Assembly: GCF_963576615.1 (NCBI RefSeq)
Contig: NC_088715.1
Span: 57,347,302-57,411,301 of the forward strand
Reading direction: 5' to 3'
Origin: Watersipora subatra
Lineage: Eukaryota; Bryozoa; Gymnolaemata; Cheilostomatida; Watersiporidae
DNA length: 64,000 bases
This document shows, in pieces, positions 1-8,757 of this stretch. The translations under genes were made by a program, and so were the position numbers. The first letter of the stretch is position 1. Each line of letters begins with the position of its first letter. The notes beneath the pieces are model-generated. The model made no database searches. It saw nothing but the letters and a program-made list of their open reading frames with translations, and was not told the DNA's origin.

Positions 1-218
1 AAGAGAGGGAGACGACTTCGAAAGAGAAAGGCCGGTGAGAATAGCTTCGGTACTACCCGCGTCGAGATTAGAAGCGTTATTACGTAACTAGCTAGGAGAA
101 GCGAATAGGCCACTCTCGGCGCGCGCGAATGCCGAAATCCTTTAATTACATCTATACCGTAAAGAGAGTAAAGGCGAATCTAAAAGTTTTCTAAATACGC
201 CGAAGGGAGTTTAAAAGT

Positions 219-234
219 TGGCGCTTTCGCGCCA
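219..234 (+). other. Spacer hairpin TGGCGC/GCGCCA
   Basis: A 6-bp inverted repeat with a TTTC loop lies about 215-230 bp upstream of the U2 start. It recurs in every unit. Function unknown. Confidence 0.5.
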
Positions 235-426
235 GTTACTGAACGGGACGAGCGAGAGACCGACTCCGAACTAGTCGAGGTAGGCCGGACCGCTTCGGCG
301 AGACGGGCGGACCGGAAAAAACGTGACTAGTCTTCGGCCCCGGCGAGGCCTCTCGGTTTCTTCGAGCGGCTCGTTCGCCCTAAACGGGGACACTCGCTCG
401 GCGGCGAATCGGCCGCGACTGAGCGA

Positions 427-440
427 CGGACGGCCGTCCG
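427..440. promoter_or_regulatory. 14-bp palindrome at -22 to -9 of U2
   Basis: CGGACGGCCGTCCG is a perfect palindrome just upstream of the U2 start. It is present before almost every copy; before copies 24 (40631-40644) and 27 (45491-45504) one G is an A, which breaks the symmetry. A role as promoter element or protein site is inference from position only. Confidence 0.4.
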
Positions 441-448
441 GGCAATTT

Positions 449-949
449 ATCGCTTCTCGGCCTATTGGCTAAGATCAAAGTGTAGCATTCGTGCTGCACG
501 GCGGTCTTGCAGGTGTTTCATTGCACAGCCCCCCGAAACACCCGCGTGGCAGGCGAGCGGTCACATCCGGGCCCGCACTAGGGATTCCCACCCGGGGTGC
601 CGGTCAGGCCAGAGCATTCAAATGCTCCACGAGTCCTTGGAAGTTTCGGTGGTCGTTGTACCTCGGACATTCGTGATGACCTGGCAAGGTAAATTACCGC
701 CCTGCAATAAATTCCAGGGGTTGACAACCCTTGGGGGCTGACCTTGGCGAAAAGCCAATATCGTCGAGGTCAGCCCCACTCCATGTCATAAAACAGGAGT
801 ATCTGTTCTAATCAGTTTAATATCTGATTCGCGGCGCATCGCGCCGCTACGATATTAATCTGATTTTTGGAACGAGATGGAGCGCGGAAGCTTGCTTCGG
901 CTCCGTCACGGGTTGTCTCGGTATCGCAGTACCTCCGAGCACGGCCCAC
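449..949 (+). ncRNA. RNU2: U2 snRNA gene, copy 1, intron-bearing (alpha intron)
   Basis: Exon 1 is 449-483 (35 nt) and exon 2 is 798-949 (152 nt). Spliced together they give the same 187-nt U2 as the intronless copies. The interruption splits the branch-site recognition motif as GU^AGUA. Without removal of the insert this transcript could not pair with branch sites, so the copy is functional only if the intron splices; that is inference. Both exons match intronless copies, so there is no sign of decay. The Sm-site U5 run (in exon 2) would stop RNA polymerase III, which agrees with the polymerase II transcription known for U2. The 3' end is estimated by comparison with human U2 and could be off by a few bases. 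Confidence 0.95.
484..797 (+). mobile_element. Group I-like self-splicing intron in U2 (alpha form, 314 nt)
   Basis: Comparison with empty sites fixes the insert to within 2 nt; the placement after U483 and ending in G797 satisfies group I rules. P1: exon GUGU plus intron AGCA pair with UGCU plus GCAC (492-499) around a UUCG loop, with a U.G wobble at the splice site. P10: 3'-exon AGUA pairs with UGCU 492-495. P2: 512-519/535-542, 8 bp. P3: 549-553 and 557-561 with 701-705 and 696-700, 10 bp with a 3-nt bulge. P4: 567-571/591-595. P6: 603-608/680-685 with side hairpins 612-627 and 628-675. P8: 714-722/726-734. P7 is unsettled: 686-690/741-745 or 676-680/785-789. An 11-bp helix 734-744/767-777 competes with the first option. 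GUCACAUCCGGG around 560-571 resembles the P3-J3/4-P4 segment of known group I introns. No endonuclease ORF. Rejected alternatives: spliceosomal intron, because no GT-AG ends are possible, and DNA transposon, because no inverted repeats are seen. Confidence 0.8.
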
Positions 950-988
950 TCCCCTCGTCGGGAGGCACGAAACGAAAGATAAACTGAA

Positions 989-1043
989 CCTACCTACTCG
1001 CCTACCTACTCGCCTACCTACCTACCTACCTACCTACCTACCC
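989..1043 (+). repeat. CTAC tetranucleotide microsatellite
   Basis: CCTA/CTAC repeats, twice interrupted by CTCG, begin about 40 bp after the U2 3' end. The number of repeats varies between units, which makes it a length marker for unit identity. Confidence 0.9.
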
Positions 1044-1088
1044 ACGCGCCTACCGGAAAAAAATCTTTTGCCGCGAGGCGGCGCTTTA

Positions 1089-1113
1089 AATTAACGCGCT
1101 TAGCGCGTAAATT
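1089..1113 (+). other. Hairpin AATT-A-ACGCGC/GCGCGT-A-AATT
   Basis: A 6-bp GC stem with a TTA loop, one A/A mismatch, then a further 4-bp AATT stem. It lies about 140 bp after the U2 3' end and recurs in every unit. It could be a termination or processing element; position is the only support. Confidence 0.4.
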
Positions 1114-1407
1114 CTTCCCGAATTCGCGAAAAAAACGACGCGGAGCGCGAGGGGGACAGCTCCGATTTTAACTAGGCGAAAAGCGTGAAAGCGAGGCGCC
1201 GGCGACTACGCGGGCGCTTCTTCGACGCCCGTTAGCCGCGCCGACTAGCGTTCGCCGCGATCGAGCGCCCGTTTCGCGCGCGTTCGCTTTCGACTAAGCG
1301 CTCAGCCGTCGCTCCGAAACTTTCGTCGCCGCCTCCGCCCTCGCCCTCTTTCCCCGGTCACGCGCTCGCGCATCGCCAGCCCTTCGCCTACGTTTATTTC
1401 TATAGAC

Positions 1408-1430
1408 GTTGGGTGTTGGGTGTTGGGGTG
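1408..1430 (+). repeat. Short GTTGGGT minisatellite (A form)
   Basis: Two GTTGGGT heptamers followed by GTTGGGG. The same short form occurs in all A-type spacers. It is the ground state of the tract that is expanded in some B-type units. Confidence 0.85.
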
Positions 1431-1569
1431 AGCGAGTGGCGAGCGGACAGACGAGAGACCGCAAAGGTTTCGTTCGGGGCGGAAATCGCCCGAGACGAAC
1501 CGACCCGTTCTATCTACGCGCTTCTTTAGTAGTCGAAAACTACGAATAATGAAAACTTTTATCTACATT

Positions 1570-1571
<2 letters not shown>

Positions 1572-1636
<65 letters not shown>
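1572..1636. repeat. (TA)n microsatellite, compound with one TG
   Basis: A (TA)n-TG-(TA)m tract about 620 bp after U2. Its length varies strongly between units: about 27 nt after copy 6 (9892-9918), 63 nt after copy 2 (3379-3441), and up to 67 nt after copy 37 (61497-61563). Confidence 0.95.
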
Positions 1637-1646
1637 CAGAAATAGC

Positions 1647-1796
1647 CTTAACGAAGGGCGGGGAGGGGGAGGGGGGGACGACTTCGAAAGAATGACCAAG
1701 ACGAGTAGACTCCTCGCTACTCTACCCGCGACGAGATTAGAAGCGTTATTACGTAACTAGCTAGGAGAAACGAAAAGGCTAGCACTCGCGTATAGG
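1647..1796 (+). repeat. Spacer direct duplication, arm 1
   Basis: This arm starts with CTTAACGAAG and contains GACGACTTCGAAAGA, CCCGCG-CGAGATTAGAAGCG and TTACGTAACTAGCTAGGAG. The same strings recur in the same order 150 bp downstream in arm 2 with scattered differences. This is an old internal tandem duplication, older than amplification of the array because all units have it. Confidence 0.85.
1656..1677 (+). other. G-rich block with G-quadruplex pattern
   Basis: GGG, GGGG, GGGGG and GGGGGGG runs separated by single bases satisfy the four-run G-quadruplex pattern. It lies 19 bp after the (TA)n tract in every unit. The last run is seven G in A-type and six in B-type spacers. Confidence 0.7.
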
Positions 1797-1921
1797 CTTA
1801 ACGAAGAGAGGGAGACGACTTCGAAAGAGAAAGGCCGGTGAGAATAGCTTCGGTACTACCCGCGTCGAGATTAGAAGCGTTATTACGTAACTAGCTAGGA
1901 GAAGCGAATAGGCCACTCTCG
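1797..1921 (+). repeat. Spacer direct duplication, arm 2
   Basis: Diverged copy of arm 1, again starting CTTAACGAAG. The best-conserved part is the 3' portion holding the palindromes TTACGTAA and CTAGCTAG, which are identical in both arms of every unit. Confidence 0.85.
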
Positions 1922-2251
1922 GCGCGCGCGAATGCCGAAATCCTTTAATTACATCTATACCGTAAAGAGAGTAAAGGCGAATCTAAAAGTTTTCTAAATA
2001 CGCCGAAGGGAGTTTAAAAGTTGGCGCTTTCGCGCCAGTTACTGAACGGGACGAGCGAGAGACCGACTCCGAACTAGTCGAGGTAGGCCGGACCGCTTCG
2101 GCGAGACGGGCGGACCGGAAAAAACGCGACTAGTCTTCGGCCCCGGCGAGGCCTCTCGGTTTCTTCGAGCGGCTCGTTCGCCCTAAACGGGGACACTCGC
2201 TCGGCGGCGAATCGGCCGCGACTGAGCGACGGACGGCCGTCCGGGCAATTT

Positions 2252-2752
2252 ATCGCTTCTCGGCCTATTGGCTAAGATCAAAGTGTAGCATTCGTGCTGC
2301 ACGGCGGTCTTGCAGGTGTTTCATTGCACAGCCCCCCGAAACACCCGCGTGGCAGGCGAGCGGTCACATCCGGGCCCGCACTAGGGATTCCCACCCGGGG
2401 TGCCGGTCAGGCCAGAGCATTCAAATGCTCCACGAGTCCTTGGAAGTTTCGGTGGTCGTTGTACCTCGGACATTCGTGATGACCTGGCAAGGTAAATTAC
2501 CGCCCTGCAATAAATTCCAGGGGTTGACAACCCTTGGGGGCTGACCTTGGCGAAAAGCCAATATCGTCGAGGTCAGCCCCACTCCATGTCATAAAACAGG
2601 AGTATCTGTTCTAATCAGTTTAATATCTGATTCGCGGCGCATCGCGCCGCTACGATATTAATCTGATTTTTGGAACGAGATGGAGCGCGGAAGCTTGCTT
2701 CGGCTCCGTCACGGGTTGTCTCGGTATCGCAGTACCTCCGAGCACGGCCCAC
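2252..2752 (+). ncRNA. RNU2: U2 snRNA gene, copy 2, intron-bearing (alpha)
   Basis: Exons 2252-2286 and 2601-2752 are identical to those of copy 1. The unit is 1805 bp to the next start, with a long (TA)n tract downstream. Confidence 0.95.
2287..2600 (+). mobile_element. Group I-like intron in U2 copy 2 (alpha, 314 nt)
   Basis: Same alpha sequence as in copy 1: five-G run and GACCTTGG in the 3' domain. Confidence 0.8.
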
Positions 2753-3376
2753 TCCCCTCGTCGGGAGGCACGAAACGAAAGATAAACTGAACCTACCTAC
2801 TCGCCTACCTACTCGCCTACCTACCTACCTACCTACCTACCTACCTACCCACGCGCCTACCGGAAAAAAATCTTTTGCCGCGAGGCGGCGCTTTAAATTA
2901 ACGCGCTTAGCGCGTAAATTCTTCCCGAATTCGCGAAAAAAACGACGCGGAGCGCGAGGGGGACAGCTCCGATTTTAACTAGGCGAAAAGCGTGAAAGCG
3001 AGGCGCCGGCGACTACGCGGGCGCTTCTTCGACGCCCGTTAGCCGCGCCGACTAGCGTTCGCCGCGATCGAGCGCCCGTTTCGCGCGCGTTCGCTTTCGA
3101 CTAAGCGCTCAGCCGTCGCTCCGAAACTTTCGTCGCCGCCTCCGCCCTCGCCCTCTTTCCCCGGTCACGCGCTCGCGCATCGCCAGCCCTTCGCCTACGT
3201 TTATTTCTATAGACGTTGGGTGTTGGGTGTTGGGGTGAGCGAGTGGCGAGCGGACAGACGAGAGACCGCAAAGGTTTCGTTCGGGGCGGAAATCGCCCGA
3301 GACGAACCGACCCGTTCTATCTACGCGCTTCTTTAGTAGTCGAAAACTACGAATAATGAAAACTTTTATCTACATT

Positions 3377-3441
<65 letters not shown>

Positions 3442-4056
3442 CAGAAATAGCCTTAACGAAGGGCGGGGAGGGGGAGGGGGGGACGACTTCGAAAGAATGA
3501 CCAAGACGAGTAGACTCCTCGCTACTCTACCCGCGACGAGATTAGAAGCGTTATTACGTAACTAGCTAGGAGAAACGAAAAGGCTAGCACTCGCGTATAG
3601 GCTTAACGAAGAGAGGGAGACGACTTCGAAAGAGAAAGGCCGGTGAGAATAGCTTCGGTACTACCCGCGTCGAGATTAGAAGCGTTATTACGTAACTAGC
3701 TAGGAGAAGCGAATAGGCCACTCTCGGCGCGCGCGAATGCCGAAATCCTTTAATTACATCTATACCGTAAAGAGAGTAAAGGCGAATCTAAAAGTTTTCT
3801 AAATACGCCGAAGGGAGTTTAAAAGTTGGCGCTTTCGCGCCAGTTACTGAACGGGACGAGCGAGAGACCGACTCCGAACTAGTCGAGGTAGGCCGGACCG
3901 CTTCGGCGAGACGGGCGGACCGGAAAAAACGCGACTAGTCTTCGGCCCCGGCGAGGCCTCTCGGTTTCTTCGAGCGGCTCGTTCGCCCTAAACGGGGACA
4001 CTCGCTCGGCGGCGAATCGGCCGCGACTGAGCGACGGACGGCCGTCCGGGCAATTT

Positions 4057-4243
4057 ATCGCTTCTCGGCCTATTGGCTAAGATCAAAGTGTAGTATCTGT
4101 TCTAATCAGTTTAATATCTGATTCGCGGCGCATCGCGCCGCTACGATATTAATCTGATTTTTGGAACGAGATGGAGCGCGGAAGCTTGCTTCGGCTCCGT
4201 CACGGGTTGTCTCGGTATCGCAGTACCTCCGAGCACGGCCCAC
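4057..4243 (+). ncRNA. RNU2: U2 snRNA gene, copy 3, uninterrupted reference copy
   Basis: U2 is the snRNP RNA that pairs with the intron branch site and, through its 5' part, with U6 in the spliceosome. The gene starts with ATCGCTTCTCGG, as in human U2. GTAGTA, the branch-site partner, is at 4090-4095. Stem-loop IIa (ATCAG/CTGAT) is 4105-4122. Stem-loop IIb is GCGGCG/CGCCGC, 4125-4141. The Sm site ATTTTTGG is 4157-4164. Stem-loop III follows, and stem-loop IV (CTCGG/CCGAG, loop TATCGCAGTACCT) is 4211-4233, the U2-A'/B'' site. The length of 187 nt fits the 187-191 nt usual for U2. One extra A precedes GUGUAGUA compared with human. Exact 3' end is estimated. This empty site defines the intron borders in other copies. 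Confidence 0.97.
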
Positions 4244-4258
4244 TCCCCTCGTCGGGAG
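4243..4258 (+). other. Hairpin at U2 3' border
   Basis: CTCCC and GGGAG pair around a 6-nt loop right at the predicted 3' end. It could be part of the precursor 3' processing signal or a terminal stem of U2. It is present after every copy. Confidence 0.4.
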
Positions 4259-4259
4259 G

Positions 4260-4277
4260 CACGAAACGAAAGATAAA
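4260..4277 (+). promoter_or_regulatory. Possible snRNA 3' box
   Basis: CA-(N)9-AGATAAA lies about 17 nt after the U2 3' end. It resembles the plant-type snRNA 3'-end box CA(N)3-10AGTNNAA with one mismatch. Weak evidence; the vertebrate-type box is not matched. Confidence 0.25.
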
Positions 4278-4857
4278 CTGAACCTACCTACTCGCCTACC
4301 TACTCGCCTACCTACCTACCTACCTACCCACGCGCCTACCGGAAAAAAATCTTTTGCCGCGAGGCGGCGCTTTAAATTAACGCGCTTAGCGCGTAAATTC
4401 TTCCCGAATTCGCGAAAAAAACGACGCGGAGCGCGAGGGGGACAGCTCCGATTTTAACTAGGCGAAAAGCGTGAAAGCGAGGCGCCGGCGACTACGCGGG
4501 CGCTTCTTCGACGCCCGTTAGCCGCGCCGACTAGCGTTCGCCGCGATCGAGCGCCCGTTTCGCGCGCGTTCGCTTTCGACTAAGCGCTCAGCCGTCGCTC
4601 CGAAACTTTCGTCGCCGCCTCCGCCCTCGCCCTCTTTCCCCGGTCACGCGCTCGCGCATCGCCAGCCCTTCGCCTACGTTTATTTCTATAGACGTTGGGT
4701 GTTGGGTGTTGGGGTGAGCGAGTGGCGAGCGGACAGACGAGAGACCGCAAAGGTTTCGTTCGGGGCGGAAATCGCCCGAGACGAACCGACCCGTTCTATC
4801 TACGCGCTTCTTTAGTAGTCGAAAACTACGAATAATGAAAACTTTTATCTACATTTG

Positions 4858-4900
<43 letters not shown>

Positions 4901-5515
4901 CAGAAATAGCCTTAACGAAGGGCGGGGAGGGGGAGGGGGGGACGACTTCGAAAGAATGACCAAGACGAGTAGACTCCTCGCTACTCTACCCGCGACGAGA
5001 TTAGAAGCGTTATTACGTAACTAGCTAGGAGAAACGAAAAGGCTAGCACTCGCGTATAGGCTTAACGAAGAGAGGGAGACGACTTCGAAAGAGAAAGGCC
5101 GGTGAGAATAGCTTCGGTACTACCCGCGTCGAGATTAGAAGCGTTATTACGTAACTAGCTAGGAGAAGCGAATAGGCCACTCTCGGCGCGCGCGAATGCC
5201 GAAATCCTTTAATTACATCTATACCGTAAAGAGAGTAAAGGCGAATCTAAAAGTTTTCTAAATACGCCGAAGGGAGTTTAAAAGTTGGCGCTTTCGCGCC
5301 AGTTACTGAACGGGACGAGCGAGAGACCGACTCCGAACTAGTCGAGGTAGGCCGGACCGCTTCGGCGAGACGGGCGGACCGGAAAAAACGCGACTAGTCT
5401 TCGGCCCCGGCGAGGCCTCTCGGTTTCTTCGAGCGGCTCGTTCGCCCTAAACGGGGACACTCGCTCGGCGGCGAATCGGCCGCGACTGAGCGACGGACGG
5501 CCGTCCGGGCAATTT

Positions 5516-6016
5516 ATCGCTTCTCGGCCTATTGGCTAAGATCAAAGTGTAGCATTCGTGCTGCACGGCGGTCTTGCAGGTGTTTCATTGCACAGCCCCC
5601 CGAAACACCCGCGTGGCAGGCGAGCGGTCACATCCGGGCCCGCACTAGGGATTCCCACCCGGGGTGCCGGTCAGGCCAGAGCATTCAAATGCTCCACGAG
5701 TCCTTGGAAGTTTCGGTGGTCGTTGTACCTCGGACATTCGTGATGACCTGGCAAGGTAAATTACCGCCCTGCAATAAATTCCAGGGGTTGACAACCCTTG
5801 GGGGCTGACCTTGGCGAAAAGCCAATATCGTCGAGGTCAGCCCCACTCCATGTCATAAAACAGGAGTATCTGTTCTAATCAGTTTAATATCTGATTCGCG
5901 GCGCATCGCGCCGCTACGATATTAATCTGATTTTTGGAACGAGATGGAGCGCGGAAGCTTGCTTCGGCTCCGTCACGGGTTGTCTCGGTATCGCAGTACC
6001 TCCGAGCACGGCCCAC
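5516..6016 (+). ncRNA. RNU2: U2 snRNA gene, copy 4, intron-bearing (alpha)
   Basis: Exons 5516-5550 and 5865-6016. It lies between two intronless copies (3 and 5). Its spacer has a private CGTCCCGAATTC change near 6180. Confidence 0.95.
5551..5864 (+). mobile_element. Group I-like intron in U2 copy 4 (alpha, 314 nt)
   Basis: Alpha haplotype, same as copies 1 and 2. Confidence 0.8.
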
Positions 6017-6636
6017 TCCCCTCGTCGGGAGGCACGAAACGAAAGATAAACTGAACCTACCTACTCGCCTACCTACTCGCCTACCTACCTACCTACCTAC
6101 CTACCTACCCACGCGCCTACCGGAAAAAAATCTTTTGCCGCGAGGCGGCGCTTTAAATTAACGCGCTTAGCGCGTAAATTCGTCCCGAATTCGCGAAAAA
6201 AACGACGCGGAGCGCGAGGGGGACAGCTCCGATTTTAACTAGGCGAAAAGCGTGAAAGCGAGGCGCCGGCGACTACGCGGGCGCTTCTTCGACGCCCGTT
6301 AGCCGCGCCGACTAGCGTTCGCCGCGATCGAGCGCCCGTTTCGCGCGCGTTCGCTTTCGACTAAGCGCTCAGCCGTCGCTCCGAAACTTTCGTCGCCGCC
6401 TCCGCCCTCGCCCTCTTTCCCCGGTCACGCGCTCGCGCATCGCCAGCCCTTCGCCTACGTTTATTTCTATAGACGTTGGGTGTTGGGTGTTGGGGTGAGC
6501 GAGTGGCGAGCGGACAGACGAGAGACCGCAAAGGTTTCGTTCGGGGCGGAAATCGCCCGAGACGAACCGACCCGTTCTATCTACGCGCTTCTTTAGTAGT
6601 CGAAAACTACGAATAATGAAAACTTTTATCTACATT

Positions 6637-6683
<47 letters not shown>

Positions 6684-7298
6684 CAGAAATAGCCTTAACG
6701 AAGGGCGGGGAGGGGGAGGGGGGGACGACTTCGAAAGAATGACCAAGACGAGTAGACTCCTCGCTACTCTACCCGCGACGAGATTAGAAGCGTTATTACG
6801 TAACTAGCTAGGAGAAACGAAAAGGCTAGCACTCGCGTATAGGCTTAACGAAGAGAGGGAGACGACTTCGAAAGAGAAAGGCCGGTGAGAATAGCTTCGG
6901 TACTACCCGCGTCGAGATTAGAAGCGTTATTACGTAACTAGCTAGGAGAAGCGAATAGGCCACTCTCGGCGCGCGCGAATGCCGAAATCCTTTAATTACA
7001 TCTATACCGTAAAGAGAGTAAAGGCGAATCTAAAAGTTTTCTAAATACGCCGAAGGGAGTTTAAAAGTTGGCGCTTTCGCGCCAGTTACTGAACGGGACG
7101 AGCGAGAGACCGACTCCGAACTAGTCGAGGTAGGCCGGACCGCTTCGGCGAGACGGGCGGACCGGAAAAAACGCGACTAGTCTTCGGCCCCGGCGAGGCC
7201 TCTCGGTTTCTTCGAGCGGCTCGTTCGCCCTAAACGGGGACACTCGCTCGGCGGCGAATCGGCCGCGACTGAGCGACGGACGGCCGTCCGGGCAATTT

Positions 7299-7485
7299 AT
7301 CGCTTCTCGGCCTATTGGCTAAGATCAAAGTGTAGTATCTGTTCTAATCAGTTTAATATCTGATTCGCGGCGCATCGCGCCGCTACGATATTAATCTGAT
7401 TTTTGGAACGAGATGGAGCGCGGAAGCTTGCTTCGGCTCCGTCACGGGTTGTCTCGGTATCGCAGTACCTCCGAGCACGGCCCAC
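7299..7485 (+). ncRNA. RNU2: U2 snRNA gene, copy 5, intronless
   Basis: Uninterrupted GTAGTA with an A-type spacer. Copies 3 and 5 share the same short CTAC tract and the same 1459-bp unit length, so they look like a recent two-unit duplication with copy 4 between them. Confidence 0.96.
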
Positions 7486-8099
7486 TCCCCTCGTCGGGAG
7501 GCACGAAACGAAAGATAAACTGAACCTACCTACTCGCCTACCTACTCGCCTACCTACCTACCTACCTACCCACGCGCCTACCGGAAAAAAATCTTTTGCC
7601 GCGAGGCGGCGCTTTAAATTAACGCGCTTAGCGCGTAAATTCTTCCCGAATTCGCGAAAAAAACGACGCGGAGCGCGAGGGGGACAGCTCCGATTTTAAC
7701 TAGGCGAAAAGCGTGAAAGCGAGGCGCCGGCGACTACGCGGGCGCTTCTTCGACGCCCGTTAGCCGCGCCGACTAGCGTTCGCCGCGATCGAGCGCCCGT
7801 TTCGCGCGCGTTCGCTTTCGACTAAGCGCTCAGCCGTCGCTCCGAAACTTTCGTCGCCGCCTCCGCCCTCGCCCTCTTTCCCCGGTCACGCGCTCGCGCA
7901 TCGCCAGCCCTTCGCCTACGTTTATTTCTATAGACGTTGGGTGTTGGGTGTTGGGGTGAGCGAGTGGCGAGCGGACAGACGAGAGACCGCAAAGGTTTCG
8001 TTCGGGGCGGAAATCGCCCGAGACGAACCGACCCGTTCTATCTACGCGCTTCTTTAGTAGTCGAAAACTACGAATAATGAAAACTTTTATCTACATTTG

Positions 8100-8142
<43 letters not shown>

Positions 8143-8757
8143 CAGAAATAGCCTTAACGAAGGGCGGGGAGGGGGAGGGGGGGACGACTTCGAAAGAATG
8201 ACCAAGACGAGTAGACTCCTCGCTACTCTACCCGCGACGAGATTAGAAGCGTTATTACGTAACTAGCTAGGAGAAACGAAAAGGCTAGCACTCGCGTATA
8301 GGCTTAACGAAGAGAGGGAGACGACTTCGAAAGAGAAAGGCCGGTGAGAATAGCTTCGGTACTACCCGCGTCGAGATTAGAAGCGTTATTACGTAACTAG
8401 CTAGGAGAAGCGAATAGGCCACTCTCGGCGCGCGCGAATGCCGAAATCCTTTAATTACATCTATACCGTAAAGAGAGTAAAGGCGAATCTAAAAGTTTTC
8501 TAAATACGCCGAAGGGAGTTTAAAAGTTGGCGCTTTCGCGCCAGTTACTGAACGGGACGAGCGAGAGACCGACTCCGAACTAGTCGAGGTAGGCCGGACC
8601 GCTTCGGCGAGACGGGCGGACCGGAAAAAACGCGACTAGTCTTCGGCCCCGGCGAGGCCTCTCGGTTTCTTCGAGCGGCTCGTTCGCCCTAAACGGGGAC
8701 ACTCGCTCGGCGGCGAATCGGCCGCGACTGAGCGACGGACGGCCGTCCGGGCAATTT

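Larger units (their letters stand above)
1..448 (+). other. Upstream spacer of U2 copy 1 (window-edge partial unit)
   Basis: This is the 3' part of an A-type spacer, beginning inside the second arm of the 150-bp spacer duplication. It holds no ORF or RNA gene that I recognise. It contains a 6-bp-stem hairpin at 219-234 and a 14-bp palindrome at 427-440, and presumably the U2 promoter. No TATA box, PSE or plant-type USE could be identified with confidence. Confidence 0.8.
950..2251 (+). other. Representative A-type intergenic spacer
   Basis: About 1.3 kb separates copy 1 from copy 2 without a credible gene. In order it holds a short hairpin directly after U2, the CTAC tract (989-1043), the AATT/ACGCGC hairpin (1089-1113), a CG-rich stretch, a short GTTGGGT tract (1408-1430), the (TA)n tract (1572-1636), a G-rich block (1656-1677), the 150-bp duplication (1647-1921), and the presumed promoter region. 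Small open frames across the tracts are low-complexity translations. Spacers between copies 2 and 22 have the same layout. Confidence 0.85.

Noticed and set aside
393-400. CCCTAAAC motif upstream of U2 as a plant telo-box
   Set aside because: Single short match in a GC-rich region and lacking the full AAACCCTAA motif.
491-676. Small open frames (61-95 aa) within the intron, on both strands
   Set aside because: They show no LAGLIDADG, GIY-YIG or His-Cys box motif and overlap RNA helices of the intron. Copy 19's 2-nt insertion changes the frame without other signs. Not a homing endonuclease.
484-797. Insert as a spliceosomal (GT-AG or AT-AC) intron
   Set aside because: The borders can slide by only 2 nt and none of the positions gives GT-AG, GC-AG or AT-AC ends.
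484-797. Insert as a DNA transposon or SINE
   Set aside because: No terminal inverted repeats, no poly-A tail and no clear target duplication. Every copy sits at the same site of the same gene, and exon-intron pairing is better explained by a group I intron.
867-1094. 75-aa open frame starting at TTG inside U2 and running through the CTAC tract
   Set aside because: It is a translation of the U2 3' half plus a microsatellite (LPTYLPT repeats), with no ATG start and length changing with repeat number.
950-2251. Additional RNA genes (U1, U4, U5, U6, 5S, tRNA) in the spacer
   Set aside because: I looked for their hallmark sequences (U1 5' end, U5 loop, tRNA A/B boxes, U6 ACAGAGA) and found none on either strand.
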